DNA from: Centroberyx gerrardi | Lineage: Eukaryota > Chordata > Actinopteri > Beryciformes > Berycidae | Reading direction: 5' to 3' | Assembly: GCF_048128805.1 (NCBI RefSeq) | Contig: NC_136016.1 | Span: 9,538,501 to 9,602,500, forward strand | DNA length: 64,000 nt | Shown here: one piece after another, positions 22,275-34,740 of the stretch | Layout: each line of letters begins with the position of its first letter | Position numbering within the stretch: the stretch's first letter is position 1 | Notes under the pieces: generated by a model | Databases searched by the model: none | Seen by the model: the letters and a program-made list of their open reading frames with translations, nothing else | What the model was told of the DNA's origin: nothing | Program-made: the position numbers and the translations under genes

Positions 22275-23561
22275 ATGGCGGCTCCCATGTCCTGGAGGAG
22301 GCTGGTGTACTCTGTGTACACACCGGCCCTCGCCGGGGTCTTTACCCGAATATCTGACCGACTCTTTCGGGCACGGGACAGGAGGAGAGGGTAAGAAACA
22401 CGGTTTATCCACAGACGACGGGATAACACCGCAGCCCTACTGCTGTAGTGTCACTCGGTGTCGTCCTGTTATGAAACAAGAGTCAAAGATGCCTTGCTAG
22501 TGCGTCCATTATCTGACACCCAGAGAGGAGATATTCACTCCCGGACATGTCCGTGCATGATGTGCTCTTTTTGCCTTTTTAATCAATCAATGATGCGTTT
22601 GCGGTAATACTGACAAAATGGATGGGCTCAATGGAAAGCCTGAAATATCGCCTAAGTTTGCACATTTCTGTCCGATAATGGAGCCTCGACCTAGTCAATG
22701 TAGCAGCATTGCATGTTTCAAGCGAGTACTATTTGGGAAATATCGCGGTTTACATAATTGCAGGATGGTAGCTTGATAACAGAGGCATAGGTCACATGGG
22801 TTACATAATGGCTGTCACGTTATCTTCAACAACTACGGACAACTTTCCTTTCCTTGTTGCTCCTGGCACGGTTCCTCGTCGTGACTTGATTCACTAATGT
22901 GCCTCAATTTGCCAACACAACACACACAACCGACACAACCGTTTTTCTACAGCAGTGGTTTTCAGTCTCCAGGCCACAGAGACCTGCTGGTTCTCATTAT
23001 AACCATCTAATCAGGGACTGGTTTACACTTGGGATGCCAGGTGAAAGCAGTTAATTATCTGGTAGGATAGAAAACCACTGATCTGAAGGATGCTGTTTCA
23101 CTCTCCAAAGCTCAGATAAACACCAACTAGTCACCTACATACTTGGTCTAGGTAGCCTACTACTCAAGTGCCAGTGTCCTGCAGGTTTTTGTTCCTCCCT
23201 AGTGGTTAACGAGCCAGGTCTGGCTCTACCTGACACCAGGTGTGGCTCATTAACCACCAGGAAGGAACAAAAACCTGCCACCGACCTCGAGGACCTGAAT
23301 TGAACACCTAGGCTTTATCGGAAATGAGTGTGAGGTGTAGCAGATTAGATAGGGGCACGGGTTCCTGTTTCATATCTCTTCTCCTGAAAAGAAAACAGTT
23401 TTACACAATTAAGCTGATTGTTATTGTTGTGTATACTTATTGTTTCTGAACTGCTGAGAAGGCTGTTTCAAGTCAGCAGGGTCAGCTGGGTCAACTCTAA
23501 CTTTTGGCATCAACAGTCATATGCTAAGTATGACTATTGATGCTAAAAGTTAGTGTTGAGA

Positions 23562-23594
<33 letters not shown>

Positions 23595-24130
23595 GGTCCT
23601 TACTGTTAAGCCTCCTGAAGGTGTCCTGGTCCTAATTCACCCAATCTGTGACGGAAGGTGCCCACTTGATAACCTCCTTTTCCTCTAACATCGAAACCAG
23701 GTTTCTGCATAACCCAAAATAGCACAAGGGAAAGTCACATCACATACTGCGTTTTGGTAAATGCCTGTTAAGATGGATAGAAAATATGACAGAGATCAAG
23801 AGTGCCTTTCCCAGTTAGCTGAAGGCTTGTAGACTTGTTGGACGCTGTGGTCGAGGGGAATGAGGACATAAAAATGGAAAAGAGTAAATTCCGGCAACAC
23901 TTGTAGTAGTAATAACAAATATTTAATGCGTTTTGGCTCATGGCCTTCATCAGGGTTTGAATGAGGACATAAAGAAACGAGATGCAACAGGTTAGATTAT
24001 GTTCCAAATGGTTATTATGAGGAAGTAACTGCGTTTCTGTGAGAGAGAGAGAGAAAGAGAGAAAGAAAGAGAGAGAGAACAGACGGCATTCTGTCTATCA
24101 CATGCTTCAAATCAGGTCAGAGGAATCTGA

Positions 24131-24173
<43 letters not shown>

Positions 24174-27100
24174 TTGCAGTAATTTACCAAATAGCTCCTC
24201 TATTCATTGCAGTTACTATTTAGCCTTGAATTATTAACTTAGTCTCTAACCTCATTAAATCTAAGGAATGAAACTCTGTCTCAGTTAGTTATCATCAAAT
24301 CACTGTTGCTCTCAACAACAAACAACAGTTTTCACATAGATGTTATTGTCCCCCACGAGGAAATCAGGCTAGGGACTCTGGATCGGCCCTGGTCCGTCCG
24401 CTCATCACGGACAATATCTCAGATGCCGCTGATCAGACTTTGATGAAACTTCAGGGAATGATGCGTCTCATTGCTCCTTTCTGCCATTTTTACAATGTTT
24501 GTTTACTTGTTGGACTTTGCCGAAACTCGGGAGAATGATGCATCTCACCACTACGTTCTCACATAAAATGACCCAGCCCAAGGCCAACGGGGGCACCAAA
24601 TCATTTGTATGCTCATCCATGTGTCACGCGCAATATCTCAGATACCACTGAACCGATTTTGACAAAACTTGAGGAAATGATGCATCTCACTTCTGCATTC
24701 CAGCAATAAAAATTGGCACTGATTGGCCCAGACAGGGACTTCATCATACTTGGGGGACGACATGTTGACTGTTGCCTTGTTTTACAATTGGGACAGCAAC
24801 TACAGACTATATATTAACTGTATATTTACACTGGGTGTACACAATATGAAGTCTTTCTTCCCCCTCTTCATGATTGTTTTTTTGGATTCATCTACTCAGT
24901 TTAATTTATAGAATCAGCATGCAGTCCTGATATTTTACTACACAGAGTGTATGTGTCCAGAGCCACTGGTTGATTTTGTATTGCTAGCCTCTGTGCTGAA
25001 ATTAAAAGCTTGAACAGTGATCATATCATTTCAGAGGGTGCGGCTTATCTTCTGTCACTCTCACACTATCTTATCTTTTACCACTTACGGTAACTTTGAA
25101 AGGCTTTGGGGTCAGCTGAGAGGTCCATTAGATCTTCACAGGCCTATTACTAAACTATACTCCTTAGCGAACCTTTGTAGTTTGCCCCGCCGTAAAAGAG
25201 GGAGATAATTCAGCCTAAGCTATAGACATGAGGAAATTCTCTTTTACACAGCGGTTGAAGTTATGCCTTGTGTAATCTTAGTGTTTTTATGACAGGACCA
25301 GCCTGAACAAGGGGAAATCCCCTTTCTTTGTTTTGCTGCAGAAGTCCCAGCCCAGCGTAGTGGCATTGGAGCGGAGCCCAAAGCTGTGTTCGCTGTTCTA
25401 ATATGATTTCTCCTGTTTGCTCTGACGGCTTCTCTCAGACGGTTTGTGTGGGTTACATCCAAATTCAAACCCAAACATAAACCCGTACTGCTGGCTCCTA
25501 TTGTTGTTTTCAGACCCTGAACTTGGTGTGTGTGTTCTGAATGAATGCTGGTTGGTATGAAGATAAAGGAATGCAGTGGAATGACTTCTGACAGTCTGCC
25601 TGAGGGTCACAGCTATGTCTCCACCCTCTCTTTATTTAATGTGGTCGTATTGTCAGACCAAATTGTGCGATTGTGTAGCAGAGAGAAACGGGGACGGGGG
25701 TGAACTCAAGGACACAGACAGAGAAACCACACACAACATGAAAACCTCATGAATCTGTGTCTGGGTTTCAAGGTTTGGAAGGTTGTGTGCGCTTACAAGT
25801 ATCAGTATCCCTGCATCAACAGCTATATCACCCCTCGTTGTTTGAAATCCTAAGAAACCACCGTAGGTAAGAGTCAACTCAGAGTGCAGATTGTGTGACA
25901 CACTGTGGTGGATGAACAGACAAGAGGAATGCCACTCGCCTGCCATGTTGTGGGTTCGAATCTGGTTCACTTTTGCGAGACGTCCCCCATCCCCTCTCAC
26001 ACCTTCTCTCACTCTTGACTCTGTACTACCCGGTAAAGCAGAAATCGCCGTCTCTTTCAGGTCCTCGGTGCTGCTGCTGGCCCCGCTGCTGGCAGAAGCC
26101 GACCCGGCCCCTCCCCGCGTCTCCAAGTCCGCGGGTTCGGCCGGAGCTCAGGGCACAGACGGCCTCCACGCCCGCTTCCGATGGATGGCAGAGCATGTCC
26201 CCGCCTTCCGGGTGCCAGGCGCCCACATCCACATCCTCACCTCCCCCGACCAGTTCTACCAGGCTATGAAGGTGGGTGGGGTGGGAGCCGTGTCGAAATG
26301 ATCTTTTTGGTTCACCCGCCAAGGGCTGGTAAACTGAAAATAATTACCTGCCTAGAACAATTTTTACAGGCCAAACTAATTAGTAATGTGTTTTGTAACC
26401 ATACACATTTTCAATGCTATTTTATGTATGGAATCAGGTGCTGTGTGAAGCATTCAATAAAAAGTCAAAGTCTTAATTTAAAACTTGCTTACTCACTTAT
26501 ACAGTGGATCTTTTTTTGTCTTTGTTTTTTCTTATGTAGCCTCACACCTGCTATGTGTCGCCACATGGGAATACTGTTAAGTTTCAACTAAGCTAGTTAA
26601 CCATCCAGGTAGCAAAGACACAGGAGGAGAAGTTTGCAGAAGTTTAGACGCTACCGCTTTGTAAGCCAATCAGGAGCCTGTTTGATACAGACCCATTGTT
26701 TTGCTTTGATGTGATTGGCTCAGGGTCAGACAGAGAGTACAGTGGTCAGCAGGGACAAAGTCTGAGAACAGGCAAAGACCAAAGACCATATAATGGAGGC
26801 ATTCAAATATTATCGTCTCTAACAGTTCCCGTCCAGTGTGGCAGGTGAGCCTTATTGATTTATCCGCCAAAGACAAAGTTTACTGGCATTTGGCGCTTGG
26901 CGGGTGTCAATTTCAGACCCTGGGTGGGGCGTTTAAGGTGCTTCATGTAGCATTTAAAACATGAATAAAACATGCCACATTAATTTTGAAACAGTCGTAT
27001 AATCACTGCATACCAGTGAGATAATCTCTCCCTCCATGTCGCACTCTGCTACGGCTACAGCCATTGTGAATATGGCTGTTGCTTATGCTGCGTTCGCATG

Positions 27101-27638
27101 ATGTGGCAATATTTGTTGGAGCGACTTGATGTTGAACTTGGAAGTGTTCATGAAAGTGATGCACTTTATAAATATTTATTTTTCCATCCTCCTCCCTCAT
27201 TCCCTTCCACTATTCATGGTGTTAGTTTTGATATATTCTTTACTAGAAAAAGGCATTTAAACACTAATTAAACACTTCAGTTTTGAAAAATTATTCTGTG
27301 GGGAACATACCCTCAAACCCCCCTAGCTATAATGCATCTTCATGTTTTTGTCACCTTTTTGACCCCTTGATGTGTTTGCATCAATGGTTATATGTGTGTG
27401 TATGTTTAAAAATGCTACACATAGCACATCTCAGGGTTCCAGTGAGTTCATCATGATCTGTGTTGTATGCAAAGTCTGCTGTGGGTGAGTGGGTGTGAGT
27501 GGGTGTGATACACACTTTAAAAAAATGTTGTTTTCCTTTGTTTTTCATTGATACTAAATTCCCAGAACCATGAGAGGTGGAAAGGTTGTTAGAATGGCAT
27601 TGTACTAGATGTATTTATAGATCATTCATACCTCTCTA

Positions 27639-27684
<46 letters not shown>

Positions 27685-27981
27685 CATTCTGAACTTCTTA
27701 GTCACTGTCACCTGCCTTCCCTGGCTGTTTGCCCACACCCCTATATATTCACACAGTCATGCACAGTTGTAGTTTTGTGTTGTTTATTTTGGCAACAGTT
27801 AACAAAGCTTGTCGAATGTCAGTGCACCACGTCCTTTGCTATTGAGGCATAACAAGAGTGACAGCTTTTTTTTTTTTCTTTTCCCCTTCAGGCACGCATC
27901 AAGACCGCTAAGAGGCGAGTGGTGATGGCCTCGCTGTATCTGGGGACAGGTCCGCTGGAGCAGGACCTGGTAAGAATAGTG

Positions 27982-28037
<56 letters not shown>

Positions 28038-29284
28038 CGGTGAGGGCGAGTTCACACCAAGCGTGTTTGGAGCAGTTTATAGCAGTGTTTACTCCTTTAG
28101 TTGGGTTCTTTTGGGCAGGTGAGAACAGTACCATTCGAACCCGGGTGGCACCAAATAATCACACTGAGACACCTGGAAATGCAAGACTCCATCCTCTTCT
28201 AAGTGAACTGCGGTCAAGCCCTGGTTCACTTGTAATTGGGCTGCGTGAACCCAACTTAACCAAATACAACAATGCAACAAAGTTAACTTTTCCACTATGG
28301 TTCGGACTAGAGAAAGCAAACTGTAGTTGTGATTGCACCCTACGTAATGATACTCAGGTCTAGTCATGTTTTGATGTCCATTTGACACTCATGACACTCT
28401 GTGCTTTTTTTGTGGTTCAGGTGGACTGCATGGAGGAAGCACTACAACGCTCGCAGGACGACAGCCACGCTCCGGACCTGAAGGTCTCCATCTTGCTAGA
28501 CTACACACGCGGCTCAAGAGGTTTGTGTGCTCTTCCATGAGATCACCATGTCACTGGCTAGCTTAGCCCACCGTGCTTATCATCCCGACTCTGCTTTGTG
28601 TGTGTGTGTGTGTGTTTGCGTGCAGGCGAGATAAACTCCAGGACCATGCTGCTGCCGCTGTTGCAGCGCTTCGGCTCTCAGATGCGCGTGTCTCTGTACC
28701 ACACTCCTGACCTTCGGGGGCTGCTGCGGATGCTGGTGCCTCAGCGCTTCAACGAGACCATCGGAGTCCAGCACATCAAAGTCTACTTGTTTGACGACAG
28801 CATCATCATCAGCGGGTACGTTAACTCGCTCGCACCAAGTTCAGGCCGTCTATATAAAACTGTCCCTCTCTGTCCTTCATCTCTCGCTCTCTGCCCCCCT
28901 GCCGTCTTTCAGGGCCAACCTGAGCGACTCGTACTTCACCAACAGACAGGACCGCTACGTGCTGCTGGAGAACTGCGGGGAGGTGGCCGACTTCTTCTCC
29001 GAGCTCGTGGGAGCCGTGGGAGACGTTTCCCTGCAGCTCCATCCTGACGACTCTGTAACCATGCTGGAGGGCATGGTGCACCCATATAAAGGTAGAAGCA
29101 CAAAAGGAAAAAAAAGCATGTGTACACAGACCCATGTTCACCCTGTAACCTTTTTTAAATGTTTTGACACTTCATGCTCAGTTACGCTGGCATCAGCCGG
29201 GGTTTTCAGCTTGGGGAACCGATGGATTTTGCTAATGGAGCTTGAAAGCTTAGACAGGCAAATAAGTGATCATCAGAGAGACGG

Positions 29285-29322
<38 letters not shown>

Positions 29323-29605
29323 AGAGAGAAAGAGAAGCTAAGTGTCGGAGAAAGATGGAGAGAGCTCTTGCGGTTGGCCAGCCATGCAGCCGGATGTGAA
29401 CTTGTCAGGATTTTGTGCGCGCACGGACACACACACACACAACACAAGCGTACAGTGTGTGCGTAACTGGAGCGCAGACTGCCAGGATGTTAGATCGAGG
29501 GATGAATGACATCATGTCTGCAGCACTGGACCGCAGTTGTAACGAACACCAGGAATAGAGTCGTGATGTCACAGTGTTGCTGGAAGACGATATGGAGTGG
29601 GAACT

Positions 29606-29653
<48 letters not shown>

Positions 29654-32116
29654 CACAGTCATTCAGAGGCATGCAGAGACACTGAGTGAGGTTGATAATG
29701 AATGACATTTGGAAGGATGAGAGAGTAGACTTTCATCAAATAAAAGCTCTAGAGCTGAGGTTGTATTTCCACTCCCTTCCCTTCCCTATCCTCCTCTGTG
29801 ATTCATGCCTGTAAAGTGGCTCCAGAAATTCAGGTATTAACCCTGCCGCCCTCCACACACACACACACACACACACACACTGCCCCGAACACCGTGATCC
29901 AATGAACAGTGTGACCTGCTCCAGCTGCACCCACTCACCTTTCTGTATGTGTGTGTGTACACATCATAAACCTCTGGCTACCAGGCAACCGGGAGGACTT
30001 CTCGTCCTCGGCCAGGAAGCGCATCATGGAGGTGGTGAACACGGCCCGCACGCGGCAACAGCTGCTGAACCAATCGGAGGACTCCGAGGACGAGGGGATG
30101 GGGGAGCGGGAGGAGGAGGGGGAGGACGACACGTGGGTGTTCCCGCTGGTCCAGATGAAGCCTCTGGGAATCCAGGTGGACGAGCAGGTCACACAGGTGA
30201 GGCTCCACACCCGACCACAAAACACATAATGACTACAACGGACAGTTCCCGTCCTCAGTTCTGATTGGCTGAGCCATGTTTGAAGCCAAAATACACAAAC
30301 ACACACCTGTGATTGCAGAACAGTTCATTTAAATATTTTACATTAGCACGTTCTTAAACATTTGCATTCTCTTTTCATTACAATAGTTCATTATTATTTA
30401 TTTACCAGTGTTTTATAAAAGCAATGCACCTCTCAAGGCTGTGCTTCACGGTATTTGTTCCTGTTTTGCATCACGCCAACATTGCTTCATAATATTCAAG
30501 AAGTACGTTCTTTGATGTGATCACGGGCTGATTCCACTTCAACATTTATTTATGCCATATCAGTCAAATATATAAGATATAAGATAATTTGTCTTAATGC
30601 ATGCTGGCTGCAAAACAAGACAGTACACACACTCAACATCAGAACATGATGGTGATGTGGCTGTGCACAAACTAGACAGCTGTTTCAAGGTACCAACACA
30701 CGTGAATTGTTATTTTTTTCAAAGTAGTGCACATAGGAATAAAAACTAAAGAAAGATGATTGGTTTCCACACTAGTTAGCATAGCAACCAGTTCTATTTT
30801 TCAACATCATTGTTATTAGGAGCATGGCTGTAACGCCTCTATGAGTCGCTTGTCTAGAACTACCCGTGAATTTCCAAGAAATGCCACCATCCTGCCCAGC
30901 ATATAACCTGATGCATAACGCATGATGTCAGTATCTACTTTAAGGAATGATTTGTTTCACTCTGTCTGAGACATTCATTCACTTTCTGTTTCACGTTGAA
31001 CCTCCAGCGCCTGCTGACAGACGCAGGTGCTGACTCCACTGTGTTTCTGACGTCGGGTTACTTCAACCTGACCCGGGCGTACATGGGGCTGGTGCTGGGG
31101 GCCGGAGCCAGCTACCGCATCCTCACCGCCTCCCCAGAGGTCAACGGCTTCTTCGGGGCCAAGGGCGTCGCCGGGGCGATCCCCGCTGCTTACATTCACA
31201 TCGCCAGACAGTTCTACAACAAAGTGTGCCAGTTAGGCCAGCAGGAGAGGGTGCACCTCCACGAATACCACAGGTCACAGTGGACCTTCCACGCCAAGGG
31301 TGGGTTAGACACACACATGCACACACACACACACATTCCTGTCCATATTAATGCTGACCATTCCCACAAACTGCATGTACATCAGTGTAGCCTACCAGAG
31401 AGATTATGAGCCTAGCCTGGGCTCAACATCCAATTTGGTTTTGTTTGGGTGAGTGAAAAGAATACAACGTATTACTTTTCCTGCACTGCTGTGCCTGCCT
31501 TGCGGTTGCAGCGGCATGTAGCGTGAGAGAGCATGGCTTGTACAGTCATTCTGTCATGGCCTCAGGACAAGGATGTACACTCACTCTCTCTCATACTTGG
31601 GGTTTGGATAGACGCTGGGGATTTCTGCATGTGCTTCCTTTTAGTTGTGGTTTGGGCCGACCAAAATCCCTACTGGAAACTGCTTGGATAATGCTCTTAA
31701 GCATTACCTCCTCACTCGCTCGCTCCCTCCGCTTGTGCTCTCCTACAGGTCTGTGGTATTACCTCCAGGGGCAGGATCGGCCTTGCCTCACTCTAATTGG
31801 CTCTCCTAATTTCGGTTACCGCTCAGTTCACCGTGACCTGGAGGCCCAAATCGCCATAGTAACAGCGAATCAGGAATTGCAGGCCCAGCTGCAGGAGGTA
31901 AGCTTTTTTTTCCCTTCCTTTCATCAAAGCCAGAATTGATGAGTCACGACTCTTCATATACACTCACACACACCTTTACTTCACCGCGTCTCTCAGGAAC
32001 AGGAGATGTTGTACCAGAGGTCCACAGAAGTGTCCGGCTCTACGTTCGAGCGGCCAGACCGCCGCGTCAAGCTGTGGGTCAAGCTGGTCACTCCCCTCAT
32101 CAAGAACTTCTTCTGA
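22275..32116 (+). CDS. pgs1: CDP-diacylglycerol-glycerol-3-phosphate 3-phosphatidyltransferase, mitochondrial
   Basis: It makes phosphatidylglycerophosphate from CDP-diacylglycerol and glycerol-3-phosphate, the committed step toward cardiolipin. Ten coding exons: 22275-22390, 26061-26271, 27892-27969, 28421-28520, 28626-28815, 28913-29091, 29985-30196, 31008-31299, 31749-31897 and 31997-32116 (TGA). All are GT-AG and in phase, giving 548 aa (human 556). The N-terminus is basic and hydrophobic, suiting a mitochondrial presequence. The protein is of the phospholipase D superfamily. The first HKD motif is His218, Lys220, Asp225, followed by SGANLSDSYF. The second is His457, Lys459 in TFHAKGLW, followed by IGSPNFGYRS. 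Exon 7 encodes an acidic Glu/Asp-rich loop that differs from mammals. The C-terminus LVTPLIKNFF matches the family end. The gene is convergent with cyth1. Confidence 0.95.
23181..23278. repeat. Foldback element with 36-base arms
   Basis: The arms 23181-23216 and 23243-23278 are reverse complements with about four differences and a 26-base loop. The arms begin and end with GCAGG...CCTGC. Confidence 0.85.
23491..23559 (+). repeat. Hairpin with about 31-bp stem (miRNA-like or MITE)
   Basis: Arm 23497-23521 pairs with 23529-23553 over 25 positions; the two non-Watson-Crick positions are G-U pairs in RNA. The stem extends five or six more bases to 23491 and 23559 across one mismatch. The loop is seven bases. 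It lies on the sense strand of pgs1 intron 1. Confidence 0.7.
24413..24689 (+). repeat. Internally duplicated interspersed repeat
   Basis: Units 24413-24470 and 24632-24689 are both 58 bases, share 48 positions without a gap, and lie 219 bases apart. A partial third copy of the unit end is at 24511-24546. Confidence 0.8.
25905..25985 (+). repeat. tRNA-derived SINE-like fragment
   Basis: GTTGTGGGTTCGAATCTGGTT contains a B-box-like GGTTCGAATC and resembles the tRNA-related head of fish SINEs. No full element or target-site duplication was found. Confidence 0.35.
26272..27891 (+). other. pgs1 intron 2
   Basis: A 1.6-kb intron, AT-rich, with one long CA array (27641-27682). No exon or RNA gene was recognised. 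Confidence 0.75.
27641..27682 (+). repeat. (CA)n microsatellite in pgs1 intron 2
   Basis: Uninterrupted CA run of about 42 bases. Confidence 0.97.
27984..28034 (+). repeat. (GT)n microsatellite in pgs1 intron 3
   Basis: A GT run of about 50 bases that starts 14 bases after the exon 3 donor. Confidence 0.97.
28040..28380 (+). repeat. Dispersed-repeat-like sequence in pgs1 intron 3
   Basis: The segment contains phrases such as GTACCATTCGAACCCGGGTGG and several GTTCAC/GTGAAC words in both orientations, typical of fish non-autonomous DNA transposons. The ends are not defined. Confidence 0.3.
29092..29984 (+). other. pgs1 intron 6
   Basis: A 0.9-kb intron with GT (29288-29320) and CA (29607-29651, 29857-29880) arrays and no exon. 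Confidence 0.75.
30197..31007 (+). other. pgs1 intron 7
   Basis: A 0.8-kb AT-rich intron with nothing recognisable in it. Confidence 0.75.
31300..31748 (+). other. pgs1 intron 8
   Basis: A 0.45-kb intron; the donor GTGGGTTAGA runs into a CA array (31308-31334). Nothing else is recognised. Confidence 0.75.
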
Positions 32117-32246
32117 GACGCCACCAGGTGCTCAAACACGCCGACATGCACGTACTCACTAAACATGCACTTTATTTCACACTTATACAGATGACTGACT
32201 CTCAGCCTATACTAAACTCCTCATTTTCTGACATGTGTAGACAAGT

Positions 32247-32284
<38 letters not shown>

Positions 32285-34292
32285 CTAAGTTCGGCTAAGT
32301 TTATTTTTTCATCATGTTTTAAAATTTCCCCAAAACCATACGATTCCATGGTATTCTGCGTTTGTCTTAATTCCATTTTTAAACTCGCATTTTGCGAGTC
32401 CGTCTGTGATTTGTGCGAAGCGGACAAAACGGGGCCCCAGACTGTTTCATAAACACACACAAACTCTGTAAAACAGGCTGTGGTTTCTTAGAAATGTCTG
32501 CAGTCATTGTGGCGAGTCCCAAATCGCAGGCCCAGTCCTCGTCTTCCCAGCAGCCTTGCCCAAATCACCCAAGTGAGAGTAGGACAATGTGTCGGCTGAT
32601 TCACTTCTGTCAAGAAGTGAGTCAGCGCGGTATTATGGTGATGATTTGACAGTGTGGTCGGGGTTTGTGCGAGTCGGGGATGCGAGGTCCTGTCAGGACT
32701 TGGTGAGGTATCAGTTGAAACGGTGCAGTCAGAGGGTTCAGGGGAAATCCACCCTTAACAGAATTAACATGCTATTATCTGGGCCAGTTCAGTCCACGTT
32801 AAACGGATCAGCTTTTTCTCTTGGCTAAGAGCTAGTTCTCATGTCATCCAGAGACCCAGAGCTGCTCCACTGGCAGTGAATCGGTGACTGTTTTTCGAAA
32901 ACAAAGAATGTTTGAAGTTAGTCTCCCGTTCCATTCATCCCCACGGGGCGATGACTGCAGGAAGGCAGTAAAAAACACATAAAAACATCACCAAGACGAC
33001 GCACTGCAAAAGGACGTGTTCATTTCTAAACACCCCGGCCCGTCATGGAAGCAGACTTTTCACCCCCTTCCTCTCCCCTTCCCATGGCTCAAGCAGCAGA
33101 GAAAAAAACGTCACTGGGGGTTTTTTTTTTCAGTCTGCAGGTGAAGATGGAGTGGAAGCCACCCAGCAGTTTTTTAGTTTTTTGTTGCAGAACAGGAAGT
33201 GTTGGGGGCTGGATAATGACGGTAAATAGGTGGTGTCTCTACCTGGGACAAGGACTTGAGGAAACAATGTGATTAATCTGCTGCCAGAAGGGAACAGTTG
33301 TAAATAGATCTGCCTGTCAACACGTGTGTATTACTTTCAAACACACAATGGAGATGCACAAAGCCAGACACAAAGATATGAAAAAAAATGAAATATGCAC
33401 GCAAGAGCACATGCTCACGTTTGTTATTGGAAAAGTGAGGCGTATTCTGGAAGCCCTCGTGTTACCGGCACAGTGACATAAAGACAGGCAGCAGGACGGG
33501 TGTCACTGAGCTGTCCACCCCGAGTAACTTCATCCAACAACCAGGCAGCCTGTTAAATCTGAGCTCTGAATATATTTGGACAGCAGCACAGTAGGCTCCG
33601 TGCTCTTCAGTGTCAAATGATACAATGGCTGTGAGCTTAAAACACAGGCAGAGATGGGTCATTATCTTCTCTAAATCTTAGAGAAGATAAGAGATCAAGA
33701 GGAAAATCAGTATGAGGAAACAACTACTAAGTTATTTGCATCTGTGTTTATGCTCCATAGCAGGAGTATGATGTTTTGCAGTGCAGTCCACAGCTTAATA
33801 CTTGTATGGCTATGACAGTGTTCATAACTTTGGCTGAGAAACAACCTGAAACTAACATGTCAGAACTGTTTCTGGGTTTCCTCTAAAACTCCATAAGTTT
33901 AGAATGTTCATTTCTAGAATGTTAGAAAATACTTTTGGCGCCTTGAAAATAGCTTTTCTCTTTTTTCTTTATCTTTTACAGATGCAGGATGTAGGGCTAA
34001 TTTTGGTTCTGAGGGCGATTCCAGGAATGGCTCGTATTTGCATATTCATATCATGACATATGGAAATGTGCTGTAATTATAATTTATTTTGGGTAAGCTG
34101 AGCAAGAAGGCCAGGTGATGAATCTTCTTTTGTATTTACATTTTTCTAGCTGTAGGAGCAGTTTTCCAGCTGTGTGCGGGGCATCACAGCCAAATAAAGC
34201 ACTTTTGAAATGGCGGACCACTCACAAACACTCATTTTTTAATTGTGCAATCAACATAGACACCAATACTCCCCAACCGAAACTGACTGTCC
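32117..34292 (+). other. pgs1 3' UTR and downstream sequence
   Basis: No coding exon is seen. It includes a CA array (32250-32282). The first clear AATAAA on the plus strand is at 34193-34198, which would give a 2-kb 3' UTR; an earlier variant signal is equally possible. Confidence 0.4.
33662..33690. repeat. Perfect short palindrome, 13-bp arms
   Basis: Arms 33662-33674 and 33678-33690 are perfect reverse complements around a 3-base loop. Confidence 0.85.
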
Positions 34293-34295
34293 TAT

Positions 34296-34326
34296 AACCT
34301 CCTACATACCGTGTATGTAGGAGGTT
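34296..34326. repeat. Perfect short palindrome, 14-bp arms
   Basis: Arms 34296-34309 and 34313-34326 are perfect reverse complements around a 3-base loop. It sits just left of an interspersed repeat. Confidence 0.88.
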
Positions 34327-34369
34327 TTAGTTTCTAAAGTGATGGGCATAGATCCAAAGTGTCAACAGA

Positions 34370-34740
34370 TAAAATAAGATAAAATAGGATAGTACTTTAT
34401 TGATCCCCTTGGTGAAGTTCAGGTGCCACAGCAGCAATTGATGGACAATGCCAAGGAAATCAAGTACACAGTAATAAAAGAAAATAGGTACTAAAATAAA
34501 ATAAAGGTAATGTAGATAATATACAACAATAGAGACAATGCAAACAATGCAAATAAATGCAAATAATAAATGCAGATTCGGATAAGTCCATGGATATATT
34601 CCAGAGGTACGTAATATCCATGTGCAACTTGGTCAAGAGTTCAGGTTATTAGTGCCGGTTAGTGTTAAGGGAAAGTGGGGACTAAGGGGCTAGGGTCCAA
34701 GTTATTGTGCAGGTTGGATACTGTTCAATAAATAATAAAT
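34370..34740 (+). mobile_element. Interspersed retroelement-like fragment (TTTATTGATCCC family)
   Basis: It starts with GATAAAATA-type simple repeats and TACTTTATTGATCCCCTTGG, a signature found in very many fish repeats. An A-rich body with degenerate AATAA words follows. No open frame remains. Confidence 0.55.

Larger units (their letters stand above)
22391..26060 (+). other. pgs1 intron 1
   Basis: A 3.7-kb intron. It carries two foldback structures, a GT run (23562-23587), a CA run (24135-24171), a 219-base-period duplicated repeat and a tRNA-SINE-like piece. No separate exon is recognised. Confidence 0.7.
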
